Below the pieces are notes generated by a model that was not told where the DNA came from, searched no databases, and saw only the letters and a list, made by a program, of their open reading frames with translations. A stretch of 44,511 nucleotides of DNA from Bacillota bacterium (GTDB lineage Bacteria; Bacillota; Bacilli; Bacillales; Cytobacillaceae), in NCBI GenBank assembly GCA_023387295.1, contig JAEWIG010000054.1, forward strand, positions 1 to 44,511, read 5' to 3'. Both the position numbers and the translations under genes were made by a program. Numbering within the stretch: the stretch's first letter is position 1; each line of letters begins with the position of its first letter. Below are positions 1 through 10,500 of this stretch, in pieces.

Positions 1-750
1 CCATTCATATATCGCTTGATCAGGATCTCCAACAAGAAAAAATGACTTAACACCATGTGCATTCAAAATATCGAAAACTGCCATTTGCTCAAATGATGTA
101 TCTTGAGCTTCATCAATAATAATTACCTGAAATCTCTCTGCCAAACTTTTTGCTATCACAGGATATGCTTTTAACAACCGATATGCCAATAATGAGGTTT
201 CACTTTGAAAAACCACATTTTTATCTGCTAGCATAGATTTGTACTGTTGGCACGGCAATGCTTTCTGTATACCTATCAACTCACATGTTACAAGTTTTTT
301 TCCTTTGTAAAACTTCTCATCTATACCATAATGAAAATCTTCTATATGTTCAACACAGCCATTTATACGACATTCAGGTCGCCAAAAATAAGGTATCTTC
401 CAGTTATCTGTTAATGAAATTTGCGGTCTACGCTTATTAGCCGTCAATAAATATCCATATCTTAATACTATGAATTCATTTATAAAGCTATCAACAGTCC
501 CTATAAAGTGAGGATATGTTACTCTCTTAAGCGTTTTATCTATAGTTTCAATTTTTCCCAATATTTCTTCTCTTGCAACATTGGTAAAAGAAAGGACCGC
601 AACTCCTTGATGATAAAAATTCCATGATTCTAAATATTTAATAAACTTATTAGCAACCATAAAAGTTTTTCCACTTCCAGGACACGCTTTTACAACGTTT
701 TTCCCCTCTGCATTTAAAAACGTAATCTGTTCATCAGTAAACTCAATCAT
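1..750 (-). CDS. gajB: UvrD/Rep-like DNA helicase, GajB-like, cut by the left window edge
   Basis: Reading frame from an ATG at 750 that stays open to base 1, giving 250 N-terminal residues; the rest lies outside the window. It is a superfamily 1A helicase: Walker A CPGSGKTF at residues 23-30, motif Ia SFTNVARE near 65, Walker B IIDEAQD at 211-217 and motif III GDPDQAIYEW at 241-250. The stretch between Ia and II carries several cysteines (for example PECRINGC). It starts one base after the gajA-like stop codon, so the two are translationally coupled. A UvrD-like helicase directly downstream of a class 2 OLD nuclease is the defining layout of Gabija, where GajB works with the GajA nuclease. 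Family membership is clear; the Gabija assignment rests on the pairing. Confidence 0.85.
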   Translation of the reverse strand, partial: MIEFTDEQITFLNAEGKNVVKACPGSGKTFMVANKFIKYLESWNFYHQGVAVLSFTNVAREEILGKIETIDKTLKRVTYPHFIGTVDSFINEFIVLRYGYLLTANKRRPQISLTDNWKIPYFWRPECRINGCVEHIEDFHYGIDEKFYKGKKLVTCELIGIQKALPCQQYKSMLADKNVVFQSETSLLAYRLLKAYPVIAKSLAERFQVIIIDEAQDTSFEQMAVFDILNAHGVKSFFLVGDPDQAIYEW

Positions 751-751
751 A

Positions 752-2749
752 CTACACCTTCTTTTCCGTCACTACGTATATTGCATCCCTAATATACTTC
801 GGTACTTCAAATGGTTTTTCAATCTCAATACCTTGTTGCTTTTCTTTTAACTGTTTATCTAATACTTCTCCCAAATATTGTGCAACAGCTGATTTACACT
901 TATCTCTTGACCGAATAAAAAGCCAAACACAGGCCGCCTTTTCCTCTAAATTAGCAAACTGTTTTACTTTACTTTCTAGTTTAGGTCCCAAAACACTATA
1001 TTCTTTTTTGATTGCCTCAACTAAATAATAAATGTTGTTTTCATGGCAACACAAAGCATATTCTAGAGTTTTTGTAGCCGGGTATACTGTTATCGAGGTA
1101 TCCTTACATAGTTCGATTAAGTCTGAGCATCGCTCTGACATCTCACCGTTCTTAAGTTTTGTTACAATATCATTGTTAGTTTCATCATAATCCAAATTCT
1201 TATCAATATAATTTGCATCTTCTTTTTTAGTACAACGATCATCGTCTGTTATTATAGCGATTTTATTAAAACATGTAGCAACTCTTTCAGATGAAAGAAG
1301 ATTGACAAAAGGTTTAAAGGCAACGCTATCAACATTCACTAGTTCAACAGCATACTTATCAAATGGCCTATCTATTAGCTTCGCCATTTCAGGAATAAGT
1401 ATCGCTTCACTAATACCCTCAACAAATAAAATTCCTTTTGCAAAAAACAGTTGCGATTTAGTAACATCGAGATATTTTTTCAAATAGGATTTATCTGACT
1501 CACTAAGATTAGTCTCTGATAATGGTAAACAATATTTTTTATAATCATTTTCATAGAGTAAATTCACATTTTCAATTGCAACTTTCGAAGTCAACGTTGG
1601 TGAATGCGATGTATATATAACTTGTATATTTGTCATTTCTGAATTTGTCGCTGATAAAAAACTATGTACCAGCTCCTGTAATTGAGGATGTAAATGGGCT
1701 TCAGGCTCTTCAATTAATAGTAAATTTTGAAAAATTCCACCTTTATCGATTTCCATATCTCCTAATACGGCAGACATAAACAAAAGATTATTATAGCCTA
1801 GTCCATTTTGGTATAACTCAAATGACCGATTTGCGATCTCTTTTATTCTTTTAAGAAGCCCTTCCTCAATTTCTCTGTTTTTACTAAGCAAAGTTACATC
1901 AAAATATATACCTTTCTCTTTTTTATATACCCCTTTACAATTTGAGTGATCTTGTAAATACTTATTAGCCGCCTCATAGTTACTGTCTTCTATTGAGATT
2001 AAAATCCATCTAGGTTTAACCCATGCTCTTAACGATGATGCAATTGAATCAAATCTTGGTTCTATAAGGCCTATATCGATTTCCTGTTGCAAGAACTCTT
2101 GCTCTATTTTTCGTAAATTCGAATTAATTGTAGATTTGGCCTTAATTAATTGATCCTTTTCTAATAAAGAATTATTAGCAGTTTCCAATATTTCAACTAA
2201 TTCGTCTCTTTTTTCTTCCTCTGGTACTAAATTTCTTAACAATTGAGCTAATTTACTAGTCTTTGAAGGTCTTAATTCATTTTCAGAGTCACGTAATGCT
2301 CCTAGGAAAACGATATCCATTGCTTCAAAGGTATCAGAAGAAAGCTGGTTCCCCTCAGTTCCTATTCCCCAATGTGTAACTTTTACTTTTTCTAAACCAT
2401 TAGGAGCTATATATTTATTAAATCGAATGTGGAACTCACCTCCGGTTGCATTCGCACTTAAGGGATCCCAAATTTCTATTAATGTTTTAGGAACATCTTC
2501 CAAGTAAACATCAAATTGTGCAAAATCTGCTGACTTCCCATCTTCGCAGAAATGAAAGTCAGCTTTATTAAAGTATATATCCTTTTTATATGTTACTGTT
2601 GAATATACAATCCTTATAGCATCCATTACTGATGACTTTCCAACATTATTCTCACCAATAATTGCATTAATTCCTTGATTAAAGATTAGCGTTATACCAT
2701 CTTCATCAAATGATCTGTAGTTCTTGATTACAAGTTTTTTCAAGTACAT
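752..2749 (-). CDS. gajA: Class 2 OLD-family ATPase/TOPRIM nuclease, GajA-like
   Basis: 665 residues. The N-terminal ABC-type ATPase has Walker A GENNVGKSS at 32-40, Walker B LLLIEEPEAHLHP at 343-355 and an H-loop TSHSP at 380-384. The C-terminal TOPRIM domain shows the acidic motifs FVEGISEAI (442-450) and TDDDR (501-505), so the metal-binding residues are present. OLD proteins followed directly by a UvrD-like helicase are class 2 OLD / GajA; GajA is a sequence-specific DNA-nicking enzyme inhibited by nucleotides and activated when phage depletes them (family knowledge). This one is somewhat longer than the roughly 580-residue studied GajA. It starts 17 bp after brxL with a GGGGG-type ribosome site, so it probably shares the BREX transcript. 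A different OLD-based defence such as a retron effector is less likely because the helicase follows immediately. Confidence 0.87.
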   Translation of the reverse strand: MYLKKLVIKNYRSFDEDGITLIFNQGINAIIGENNVGKSSVMDAIRIVYSTVTYKKDIYFNKADFHFCEDGKSADFAQFDVYLEDVPKTLIEIWDPLSANATGGEFHIRFNKYIAPNGLEKVKVTHWGIGTEGNQLSSDTFEAMDIVFLGALRDSENELRPSKTSKLAQLLRNLVPEEEKRDELVEILETANNSLLEKDQLIKAKSTINSNLRKIEQEFLQQEIDIGLIEPRFDSIASSLRAWVKPRWILISIEDSNYEAANKYLQDHSNCKGVYKKEKGIYFDVTLLSKNREIEEGLLKRIKEIANRSFELYQNGLGYNNLLFMSAVLGDMEIDKGGIFQNLLLIEEPEAHLHPQLQELVHSFLSATNSEMTNIQVIYTSHSPTLTSKVAIENVNLLYENDYKKYCLPLSETNLSESDKSYLKKYLDVTKSQLFFAKGILFVEGISEAILIPEMAKLIDRPFDKYAVELVNVDSVAFKPFVNLLSSERVATCFNKIAIITDDDRCTKKEDANYIDKNLDYDETNNDIVTKLKNGEMSERCSDLIELCKDTSITVYPATKTLEYALCCHENNIYYLVEAIKKEYSVLGPKLESKVKQFANLEEKAACVWLFIRSRDKCKSAVAQYLGEVLDKQLKEKQQGIEIEKPFEVPKYIRDAIYVVTEKKV

Positions 2750-2766
2750 AACATACCCCCTTTTGG

Positions 2767-4830
2767 CTATTCCACCCCTAACGCCTTAAAAACAGCATCC
2801 TCAGCACTACTATAAGGTATTAGCTGGAATGCCCCCATTAAATCAGCAGGCACACTAACGAAATCAACCATAGAAATAGAAGGAATCAATACTTTCTTAG
2901 CTCCGCTATCCAAACATACCTGCAGTACATTGGCTAAGTCATCTACTTTTATTAAAGTCCCGCTAATACTAATATCCCCTAATACAACCAAGGATCCTTG
3001 AGTCGGACGGCCTAATGCTATAGAACACAATGCTATCAGGGTTGCAAGTCCTAATCTATTCGTGATGCCTATTCCTTGTAAATCTTGATAGTTTATGTTG
3101 TAATCTTTCGTAGTTGTACTAATTGATCCACTTATTCTATTCGCATTCGCTTTTAAGAAGTTATACGCATTATTCGTGGCTTCTTTCGCTTCCCTATCTG
3201 ATCCAATTCCAGTACGTTCAAATCTACCATTACCAGGAAGCATCTGAGACTCCAATCGATATACACCGATCATTCCTGATTTACCTTGAGCAACCGTGTA
3301 CACCTGACCCGGATTAGCCATACCTTCAGGAATTAGTTTTCCACCACCTTGTTCTGGTACGGTTACATATCGTTCTTCCATTGTCTCCATATCAATATAA
3401 GAAAAATTAACGTCATAAAATTCCATTCCGCCTAATTTTTTAAGCTGCTCTTTTACACGGCGACGCATTTCCAAAGAAATTTTTAGAATTTCTTCTACCT
3501 GCTCTTTTGTATACTCCCCATTAGGGTATAGAAGTTTTATATAACCGCCCACCATTTTTCGTACAGCTATTGTATCACGTTGATTTAGATTCTTTCCTAA
3601 TCTAAAGTATTTCTCAATTGCATCACCGTGTTGTTCTTTTCTTAATTCTCTTAAGAACTCTGCCAAATAGTCTGTAATAAACCCATAGTCATTGGTAAAA
3701 TGTTCTGGACGAAACTTTGGTATCTCCCAACCAGGAATATAACAATGAATACGATCTAAAAATGCAGTATCCTTTCCCATTTCAGGCGGAAATGGATCAA
3801 ATAAACTGGATGTCTTTAATAAAACATCTACACTTTGATTTATATTTCCTACAAAAACCATAGATGCAGAAGCTGCCTTTTCTTCTTTCCCTCTAGCGAA
3901 AGAACCCGATGCCATATAATCCTTCATGATTTGTATACCATCTTTGTCTTTGAAATTAATTCCCGCGACTTCATCAAATGCAACACAATCCCATAGTCCA
4001 ACTAAACCTACTGTTTTGCGCCCCATATTATAGAATAAGTTAGCAACAGTCGTTTGGCCACCAGAGACTAATATACTATTTGGTGATATTTCTTTGAATA
4101 AATGGGATTTTCCTGTACTCCTTGGTCCAAGCTCGCAGGAATTAAAATTGTTTTCGACTAGTGGAATCACTCGTGCAAGTAATAACCATTTTTCTCGATT
4201 AGATAACGTATCTGATTCCATACCAATAGAACGAAGCAAAACATCCATCCATTCGTCCTGTGTAAATGCTTTACGTCCTTCTTTTAACTGATCAATATCA
4301 ACATGTGGCATTTGAATCGGAGTTAATTTTCTTACTTGAATAGGCGTTCCATTCCATTTATCTTCCTCTATGTATTCATAGTCTAGTTGAACGATACACC
4401 ATATGCCACCACATAATAAACGATCAAATTTTGTTGGATATTCATCAGATATAGGGATTGCTTTTAAACCCAAATTAGAAAACTCAGATTCATAACAATC
4501 CTTCTTTATATTCAAGCTAACTGTAATCTTGTCGATTACCGTATAACTACCCTTTTGTCGTAATAATGATAGAATTTTCTGTGCCTCATCTGGGCGTACA
4601 AAGTTATCAGCAAGAATATGCTTAACCCTCTGAACCCCTTCTTCTATTACCGCATCATCGTCTGAACTGCAATACTGCCCTAAAAGGAATTCCAGAACAT
4701 ATACTGGAACATTTGCACCTTCTTTTATTTTTTTCGTTAAATCTTTGCGAACAATTTTACCATCAAAATTCTGACGGAGCTTGTCCTTAATTATTTCACG
4801 TGTACTTTCTTCGCTTATATTCTGCTCCAT
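2767..4830 (-). CDS. brxL: BREX protein BrxL, AAA+ with Lon-like C-terminal domain
   Basis: 687 residues from the ATG at 4830, chosen over an upstream ATG at 4860 because GGAGG lies correctly before it. The AAA+ core has Walker A GPRSTGKSH and Walker B VAFDEVAG. The C-terminal roughly 110 residues match the Lon protease fold, with blocks GDISISGTLIKVDDL and AKKVLIP parallel to Lon's GEITLRG...GGLKEK and KTVLIP. The Lon catalytic serine (GPSAG) and lysine (GGLKEK) positions read NRLG and DDLAN here, so peptidase activity is unlikely. In type I BREX BrxL is needed for defence and forms DNA-binding ring assemblies (family knowledge). It is the last core BREX gene and is separated from pglZ by a strong RNA hairpin. 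Confidence 0.93.
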   Translation of the reverse strand: MEQNISEESTREIIKDKLRQNFDGKIVRKDLTKKIKEGANVPVYVLEFLLGQYCSSDDDAVIEEGVQRVKHILADNFVRPDEAQKILSLLRQKGSYTVIDKITVSLNIKKDCYESEFSNLGLKAIPISDEYPTKFDRLLCGGIWCIVQLDYEYIEEDKWNGTPIQVRKLTPIQMPHVDIDQLKEGRKAFTQDEWMDVLLRSIGMESDTLSNREKWLLLARVIPLVENNFNSCELGPRSTGKSHLFKEISPNSILVSGGQTTVANLFYNMGRKTVGLVGLWDCVAFDEVAGINFKDKDGIQIMKDYMASGSFARGKEEKAASASMVFVGNINQSVDVLLKTSSLFDPFPPEMGKDTAFLDRIHCYIPGWEIPKFRPEHFTNDYGFITDYLAEFLRELRKEQHGDAIEKYFRLGKNLNQRDTIAVRKMVGGYIKLLYPNGEYTKEQVEEILKISLEMRRRVKEQLKKLGGMEFYDVNFSYIDMETMEERYVTVPEQGGGKLIPEGMANPGQVYTVAQGKSGMIGVYRLESQMLPGNGRFERTGIGSDREAKEATNNAYNFLKANANRISGSISTTTKDYNINYQDLQGIGITNRLGLATLIALCSIALGRPTQGSLVVLGDISISGTLIKVDDLANVLQVCLDSGAKKVLIPSISMVDFVSVPADLMGAFQLIPYSSAEDAVFKALGVE

Positions 4831-4855
4831 AATAAATCCTCCGCCGAGATATATT

Positions 4856-4886
4856 TTCAAGACTGTAGAAAATCTACAGCCTTGAA
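4856..4886 (-). other. Intercistronic hairpin between pglZ and brxL
   Basis: Arms 4856-4868 and 4874-4886 form a 13-bp stem around the 5-base loop AAAAT. The single mismatch on the DNA plus strand becomes a G-U pair in minus-strand RNA, so the stem is complete only in the BREX transcript. No U-tract follows, so it is not a normal intrinsic terminator. It sits 15 bases after the pglZ stop and ends about 26 bases before the brxL start, a position suited to RNA processing or stabilisation, or to uncoupling brxL translation. Confidence 0.75.
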
Positions 4887-4901
4887 TAAAATGTTTCTAT
4901 A

Positions 4902-7493
4902 CTAACTAAAGAAGTCAAATTCATCTACTGCAAATGCTATGTCAATCTGGAATTCGATACGTTGTGGCATCTGTACACCCGATTCATCTGCAATCACTAA
5001 ATAATACGTTTCTGTATTACTAAATTTCATGGATTTTAAATTAAAACTACATCTAAAAGTTCTATCCTGTCCATTATCACTCGTCTTGTCAGCAATGATT
5101 TTTTGTGTATCACTAACTTGCTTACCATTACTATCTGTAAAGTAAATCTGATACGTTGCCGCTTCTCGATTATCACCAACAGCTTCCACTTGATAGAAGT
5201 TCAAAGAGAATATCATATTGCATATTTTTCTATTAGAAGATAATAGATTTACTACTACTGGTTTCGTATCGTATTTATCTTTATTTCTTTTATATTCCTT
5301 TGAATCATTTCTCAAGTAATTGTATTCAATGATCGGTACAACCATCTCCTGCAAGCTAATTCCACCATGAACAAAATTCATGCCTCCACCATTCATTTTA
5401 ATTCGAATGCTTTCTCTTGGTGCAAATGCATCCAATTCTGATTTACCTTCTAAAAACTTGACCGACATTAAATAATTTGGTTTAGCTCCTTGTTGCATGA
5501 TTGCATAACGTCTACCATATTCAATGTCTTGATTATTAAAGCTTGTCTTATCAACTTTATCATCTTCTTGTAATGGGCTATATGTGTACAAGAATCCGTG
5601 ATCTGCAGTTACAATAATTCGAGTACCGCCAAAATCATTCATAATGACTTTAATTAAATTCTTTATCTCATTGATAGCGTCTTCACATGCTGAAAAGACC
5701 ATTCCGTCTGATGTGTGACTTGATTCGTCAATTGTATCATGGTAAATATAGATAACGTCTTTTCCTTTGACAAGGGCACTTCTTTCAGGGCGTTTCATTT
5801 TAATAATGTCTTTATATTTTAGGACAACGCTTTCTGGATTTGCTTTCTTTAATATTTTCTCTCTATAATTACTATCTGTATACTCATCATCTGCACGTAC
5901 AAATAATTTGTCATTTTTTATCTCTACAGACAATTCTTTATGAGGTAATAAGGCTGCCATACCAAACTTTGTAATAGTTGGAAATATACCTTCACAACTA
6001 TTCAAATCGACCTTACTCTGTGTTTCTCTTCTTAATTGCTCTGTTAAAGATGCTGCAACCTCGTATCTTAATGCATCTGATATAATTACAAATGTTTTCT
6101 TATTTGCATTTTGTATATAAGATTTATAGAAATCTGTCTGTTGACTAATCTCAAGAATATGACCATGCTCCTTTAAATCATCAGCGCATACATCCGACCA
6201 GTTATTTCCCAATTGACCCAAAAACCAATTTGTATAAAGTCCTTCTACCTTTTCCATAACATGATTGAATAAATCATGAAGTACTGTATTATAAACCTTA
6301 AGGCTCTCTGCAAATGATAAATGGAACAGCCTATAATACGTATCCATCTTATAATAGGTTTCCGTATATTCTTTCCATACACCACTTGGTTCTACTGTAT
6401 GGAATCCAGCAGCATGCTCTTTATAAAATGCTTGCATATTAGCAACTTGTAATAGTCCTTCATAGTAATACTCTACTTCATCATACCATACACAAGTTCG
6501 TCTCTTTTCTACTGTCTCAGTAATTGTATCTACTTCAATAAGGTGATCACTAATCTCACCCATTAACGAAGTCAATATGCATTCATTGATACAAGGAAAA
6601 CACTCTGTATCAACTAAATCTTCAACACTAAGTTTACTAAATCTTAATGGCAATCTTGTCTCATCTTCAACATATCTTGCTATATCATATAACTTATTAT
6701 CAGTATCACTGTGTAACCATTCTGAAATAAAATCATAGCAATACGCCTGATGCGCAGAAGAAATAAATGGATCTAATCCAGCCAGATGTTCTAATCTCAT
6801 TGTTCTTGTTGTTGCTGTTAATATAATATGAGTAGCTAATCTTCCAAGATTAACTTCTTCTTCACCATAGCCAGTTCCTTGGTTAACCATAGTCCAGAAT
6901 ACTTGATCCGCTTCATATTTCACTAAATCTTGATAAATGTTGTTACTATCAGCATCTAATCCATTTTCCAATACAGAACGGATAATTAAATTAGGTTGAA
7001 CATTTTTCAATCCGCATATCGCTGACATAATTACTAAATGAAGTTGTGATGGTGTTGCAATATTTTGTCCTATCAACTTTGCACGTCTAGAGGAAGCATT
7101 CAAATACTTTCTATATTGTTTTACCTGTATTCTTAAAGTAGGTGTAGCAGGAATCCCCATCTCAGTCATCCATATTGATACCAAATCTGCTCGAAATTCT
7201 TCACTATACATTTCAATATCGATAAGCCAGTTATCATCTGGATTGTCGTATGAAAATGGACAGTAAACTAAATAATTGTTTGAAGTATCATCGTATGATA
7301 ATAATTTCTTAATCTCAAAATTATTGGTACCTGTTAGCGCTACTAGTTTAGCATCACTAAGATTAATATCATCTAATTTGTCTTCAAATTCTCTATCATC
7401 ATCCTTCCAGAAGATGATACGACGTTTATAGAATTCCGGCAGTGGTGCAGCAAAACGTCTGTTAAGGTCTTGCAAAATTGTATCTACGTCCAT
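4902..7493 (-). CDS. pglZ: BREX alkaline-phosphatase-superfamily protein PglZ
   Basis: 863 residues. The PglZ domain of the alkaline phosphatase superfamily spans about 465-700: ISDALRYE at 471-478 (metal-binding Asp), PTITKFG at 505-511 (nucleophile-region Thr), YIYHDTIDE at 582-590 and TADHGFLY at 629-636 (Asp-His metal ligands). The N-terminal 450 residues are the usual helical region of type I BREX PglZ. PglZ is a core component required for both BREX defence and host methylation; family members have metal-dependent phosphodiesterase activity (family knowledge). It starts 14 bp after pglX and belongs to the same operon. All catalytic motifs look intact, so the system should be functional at this step. 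Confidence 0.95.
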   Translation of the reverse strand: MDVDTILQDLNRRFAAPLPEFYKRRIIFWKDDDREFEDKLDDINLSDAKLVALTGTNNFEIKKLLSYDDTSNNYLVYCPFSYDNPDDNWLIDIEMYSEEFRADLVSIWMTEMGIPATPTLRIQVKQYRKYLNASSRRAKLIGQNIATPSQLHLVIMSAICGLKNVQPNLIIRSVLENGLDADSNNIYQDLVKYEADQVFWTMVNQGTGYGEEEVNLGRLATHIILTATTRTMRLEHLAGLDPFISSAHQAYCYDFISEWLHSDTDNKLYDIARYVEDETRLPLRFSKLSVEDLVDTECFPCINECILTSLMGEISDHLIEVDTITETVEKRRTCVWYDEVEYYYEGLLQVANMQAFYKEHAAGFHTVEPSGVWKEYTETYYKMDTYYRLFHLSFAESLKVYNTVLHDLFNHVMEKVEGLYTNWFLGQLGNNWSDVCADDLKEHGHILEISQQTDFYKSYIQNANKKTFVIISDALRYEVAASLTEQLRRETQSKVDLNSCEGIFPTITKFGMAALLPHKELSVEIKNDKLFVRADDEYTDSNYREKILKKANPESVVLKYKDIIKMKRPERSALVKGKDVIYIYHDTIDESSHTSDGMVFSACEDAINEIKNLIKVIMNDFGGTRIIVTADHGFLYTYSPLQEDDKVDKTSFNNQDIEYGRRYAIMQQGAKPNYLMSVKFLEGKSELDAFAPRESIRIKMNGGGMNFVHGGISLQEMVVPIIEYNYLRNDSKEYKRNKDKYDTKPVVVNLLSSNRKICNMIFSLNFYQVEAVGDNREAATYQIYFTDSNGKQVSDTQKIIADKTSDNGQDRTFRCSFNLKSMKFSNTETYYLVIADESGVQMPQRIEFQIDIAFAVDEFDFFS

Positions 7494-7507
7494 GCTGTTA
7501 CCTTCCT

Positions 7508-10500
7508 TTACTTAATCTTTGCTAATACTTCTTGGAATTTCTCATAATTTACTTTTACTCCATCATCTAGATCGATTGGAATCATTTGATCTGCTAGGTG
7601 GTGGATTTTTTCTTCGTAAGTTCTAAGTTCTGATTCTTGGTCTTTTAATTTAGTAAGTTGCTTGTTTAATTTTACACGTTCACTAGTAGTTGCACTATGA
7701 ATGCGTTGTTCTAAATCTAAAATAGCTGTGCGGTAACGGGCCTGTTGCTCATGGACGTAATCGGTACGAATACGTGCAATGGTATCTGGTTGATAACGGT
7801 GCATATAAATTAGACACTTGAATCCATTTTTCTTTCCACTGTCAAAGAGCCAGTAAATAGGGCGTTTTTGATATGTTTTACAATGGTCAGCGAAGAAATT
7901 ATTTAAGAAGTAATTACGTATAATATCTTTCGGCATTCCTTTGCCTCCGAGTGCATCAGCAATAAACTTCAAGTTTTCGTCTAAAGTTTCTTTACCATAA
8001 ACAGTTTCAACAAACTTTACAAAACGACCAACAATATCATCTTCAAAGTATTCATCATCGCAGATAGGGATAATGTTGTCTGTATCTGCTGGATATGACG
8101 TATATTTTCTATCATCCCATTCGCCACCTGCAAAGACAAGTCCTTCTACGTCGAGGGAGTATCTACCAAACATACAGCCTACAGCATAGGAAATAAGGCT
8201 TTTAATATCTCTTGCAAGATCTGCTTTACGCACGGTTATATCTTTATCCTCTATTTCGGATTTAAGTTCATCCTCTAACCCGTATATATTAATAAATATC
8301 CGATTTAATTCTTCCTCGTTTGATTTAAGTTGATTGAATTGAGCTTCAGTTTTACTTTTCCAACTTCTAAAAGCATCTGCTATTTTATACTTCCATTTTT
8401 CCATTGGCACATCTGCATAACCTGCACCACTGCGGTATGAGATAAACGGATGGACACTGAAGTTCCATGAAGTTTCAAATGAATCCCAGTCTGCCTTTGA
8501 AATAGCAATACATTGTTCCACGAGTATCTTTACTTCTTCATTCTTATCCTTGCATTCAATCAAAGGCATAGCAAGAATATCTTTTATATTGTTATTTAAT
8601 GTTGGATTAATTAATTTTGTCAATTTGTTAATAACAGCTGAGTTTAACAATCCCATACAATATTCTATTTTAGATTCATCATTAAACAAAACAGTCGCTG
8701 CCGCTTTGTTGAAGGTAACATCTTCTGTCAGTAATCTAACACCAAAAATTGGATTAGTAGAAATCAAGCTCCATGTTATTCCTCTTCTAAATAATATTTC
8801 TTCCTTAGGAAATCTTGCAATTTTATCCTTTTTATAAAAATTAATAGCTTCGGGTTTCCAATTTACCACATACTCTATATTTCCATACCATTTTCTAAAT
8901 TCTCCCCCTTTTGCATGGAACATCCACGAACCCTCTTTCTTTATGGTAGTCGCATCTACCTCCCAAAGAAGACGCAAAAATCTATTATTATCTCCAGTCA
9001 AAATTTGTCCATCAGAAAATGCAACTAATGCAATATTAGGATTTTTGAACAGCTCCATAGTTGAATCATTTTCCCAAAATGCTATTGGATAACCAGGAAC
9101 CTCCAAACACTTCGATATTTGCATTTCGTAATAATATCCACAATCATGGTCACTAATTGCAAAAAGGGTACGCTCTTTTTGAACATCCATTCCACCTCTA
9201 AAATCTGTTAATCTAACAAACATACCTTTGTAGTCAAGACTATTCATACCAATAACAAAAGCGCATATAGGTACCGTAGCTTCTTCAAACGCAGAATATT
9301 CAAATTGTATTAACGAAATTAATGAATGCTCACTAATCGTATTTAATCTAAGCGATTCATAAGATTGTATAAACATCCATACATATGGGCTTAAGAAAGC
9401 GCAATAGCCACCTTGTTTTGCATAATTCTCACAACGTACTATAAAAGCCGAAAAGAAATCAGATTTAAATTCAGGAAAATATTTCTTTAGATATGTTGAT
9501 AATTTTATATCCATATTTCCAGCAGCCATATATGGCGGATTTGTGACAACAATATCATACTTTTGTGCAATAGCTTGTGCGACTTGTACTAAAGGTAAAA
9601 GTTGTTCCACCACCTGTTTTTTGAATAGGCTTACTTCATCTTGCATTTCATAAAAACGAGCATATAAGGTTTCATAATCAACATTAGTTATATTAAGGAT
9701 AGATCCATACTCTTTTGCATCATGCATTTCATCAATAATAGATTTAATTGCTGCTTTAAGTTCAGGTTTTCCATTTGAAAAATAATCAATACTGTCAGAA
9801 CTAATATTATTACTTTCAACTATAACATGAATATGAGGTTGAATATTACGACTAAAGAATCGACGGTCATACTGCCTTGCTTTCATCATAACCGCAAAGT
9901 AAGCAAGCTGTGCTGCGCGATCGTCAATATCTAGTCCATATAAATTATTTTTCAAAATGCTGTCAACAGCCTCACGAGCATTATAGCCATAGCTTTCATA
10001 AATCTGCATCAAAACATCAAACATATAAACAAGTATATGTCCACTCCCCATACAAGGATCGATACACTTTATATCTTCTGGTTTCATTCCTTTATATTCT
10101 TCACGAATTTTATCAAGTTGAGCTTGCACCTCTGCTTCTTGCTCAGCTTCATCAAGGTAATACTTCCAATTAGCTTTTAATGTTTCATCAGGGTGTCCCT
10201 CGTACCATAAACGGCCTAGAGAGTTTTCAACCATATAACGAACAATCCAATCAGGTGTGAACAGCTGTGTTGCAGCAGGAATATCTTCTTTTTTAATTTT
10301 GATATTCTTTTTAAGATTAGCAAAAACAGTATCTTTAGGGACTGAATTATAATATTGGTATAGCCAACCAATAATTTGAACAGCATCCTTCCAATCCTCT
10401 TCAGGAATAATCTCGATCATCTGCTGTATTACGCTACCTTCACGAAGAAGATTGTCTGGAAGAAGAAGTTCTGTATAGTCAGAAATTTTTTGGAACATAC

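Noticed and set aside
752..2749. Reading the OLD-family gene as a retron or stand-alone OLD nuclease
   Set aside because: No reverse transcriptase or msr/msd-like sequence is nearby, and a UvrD-like helicase follows one base after the stop codon, which is the class 2 (Gabija) layout.
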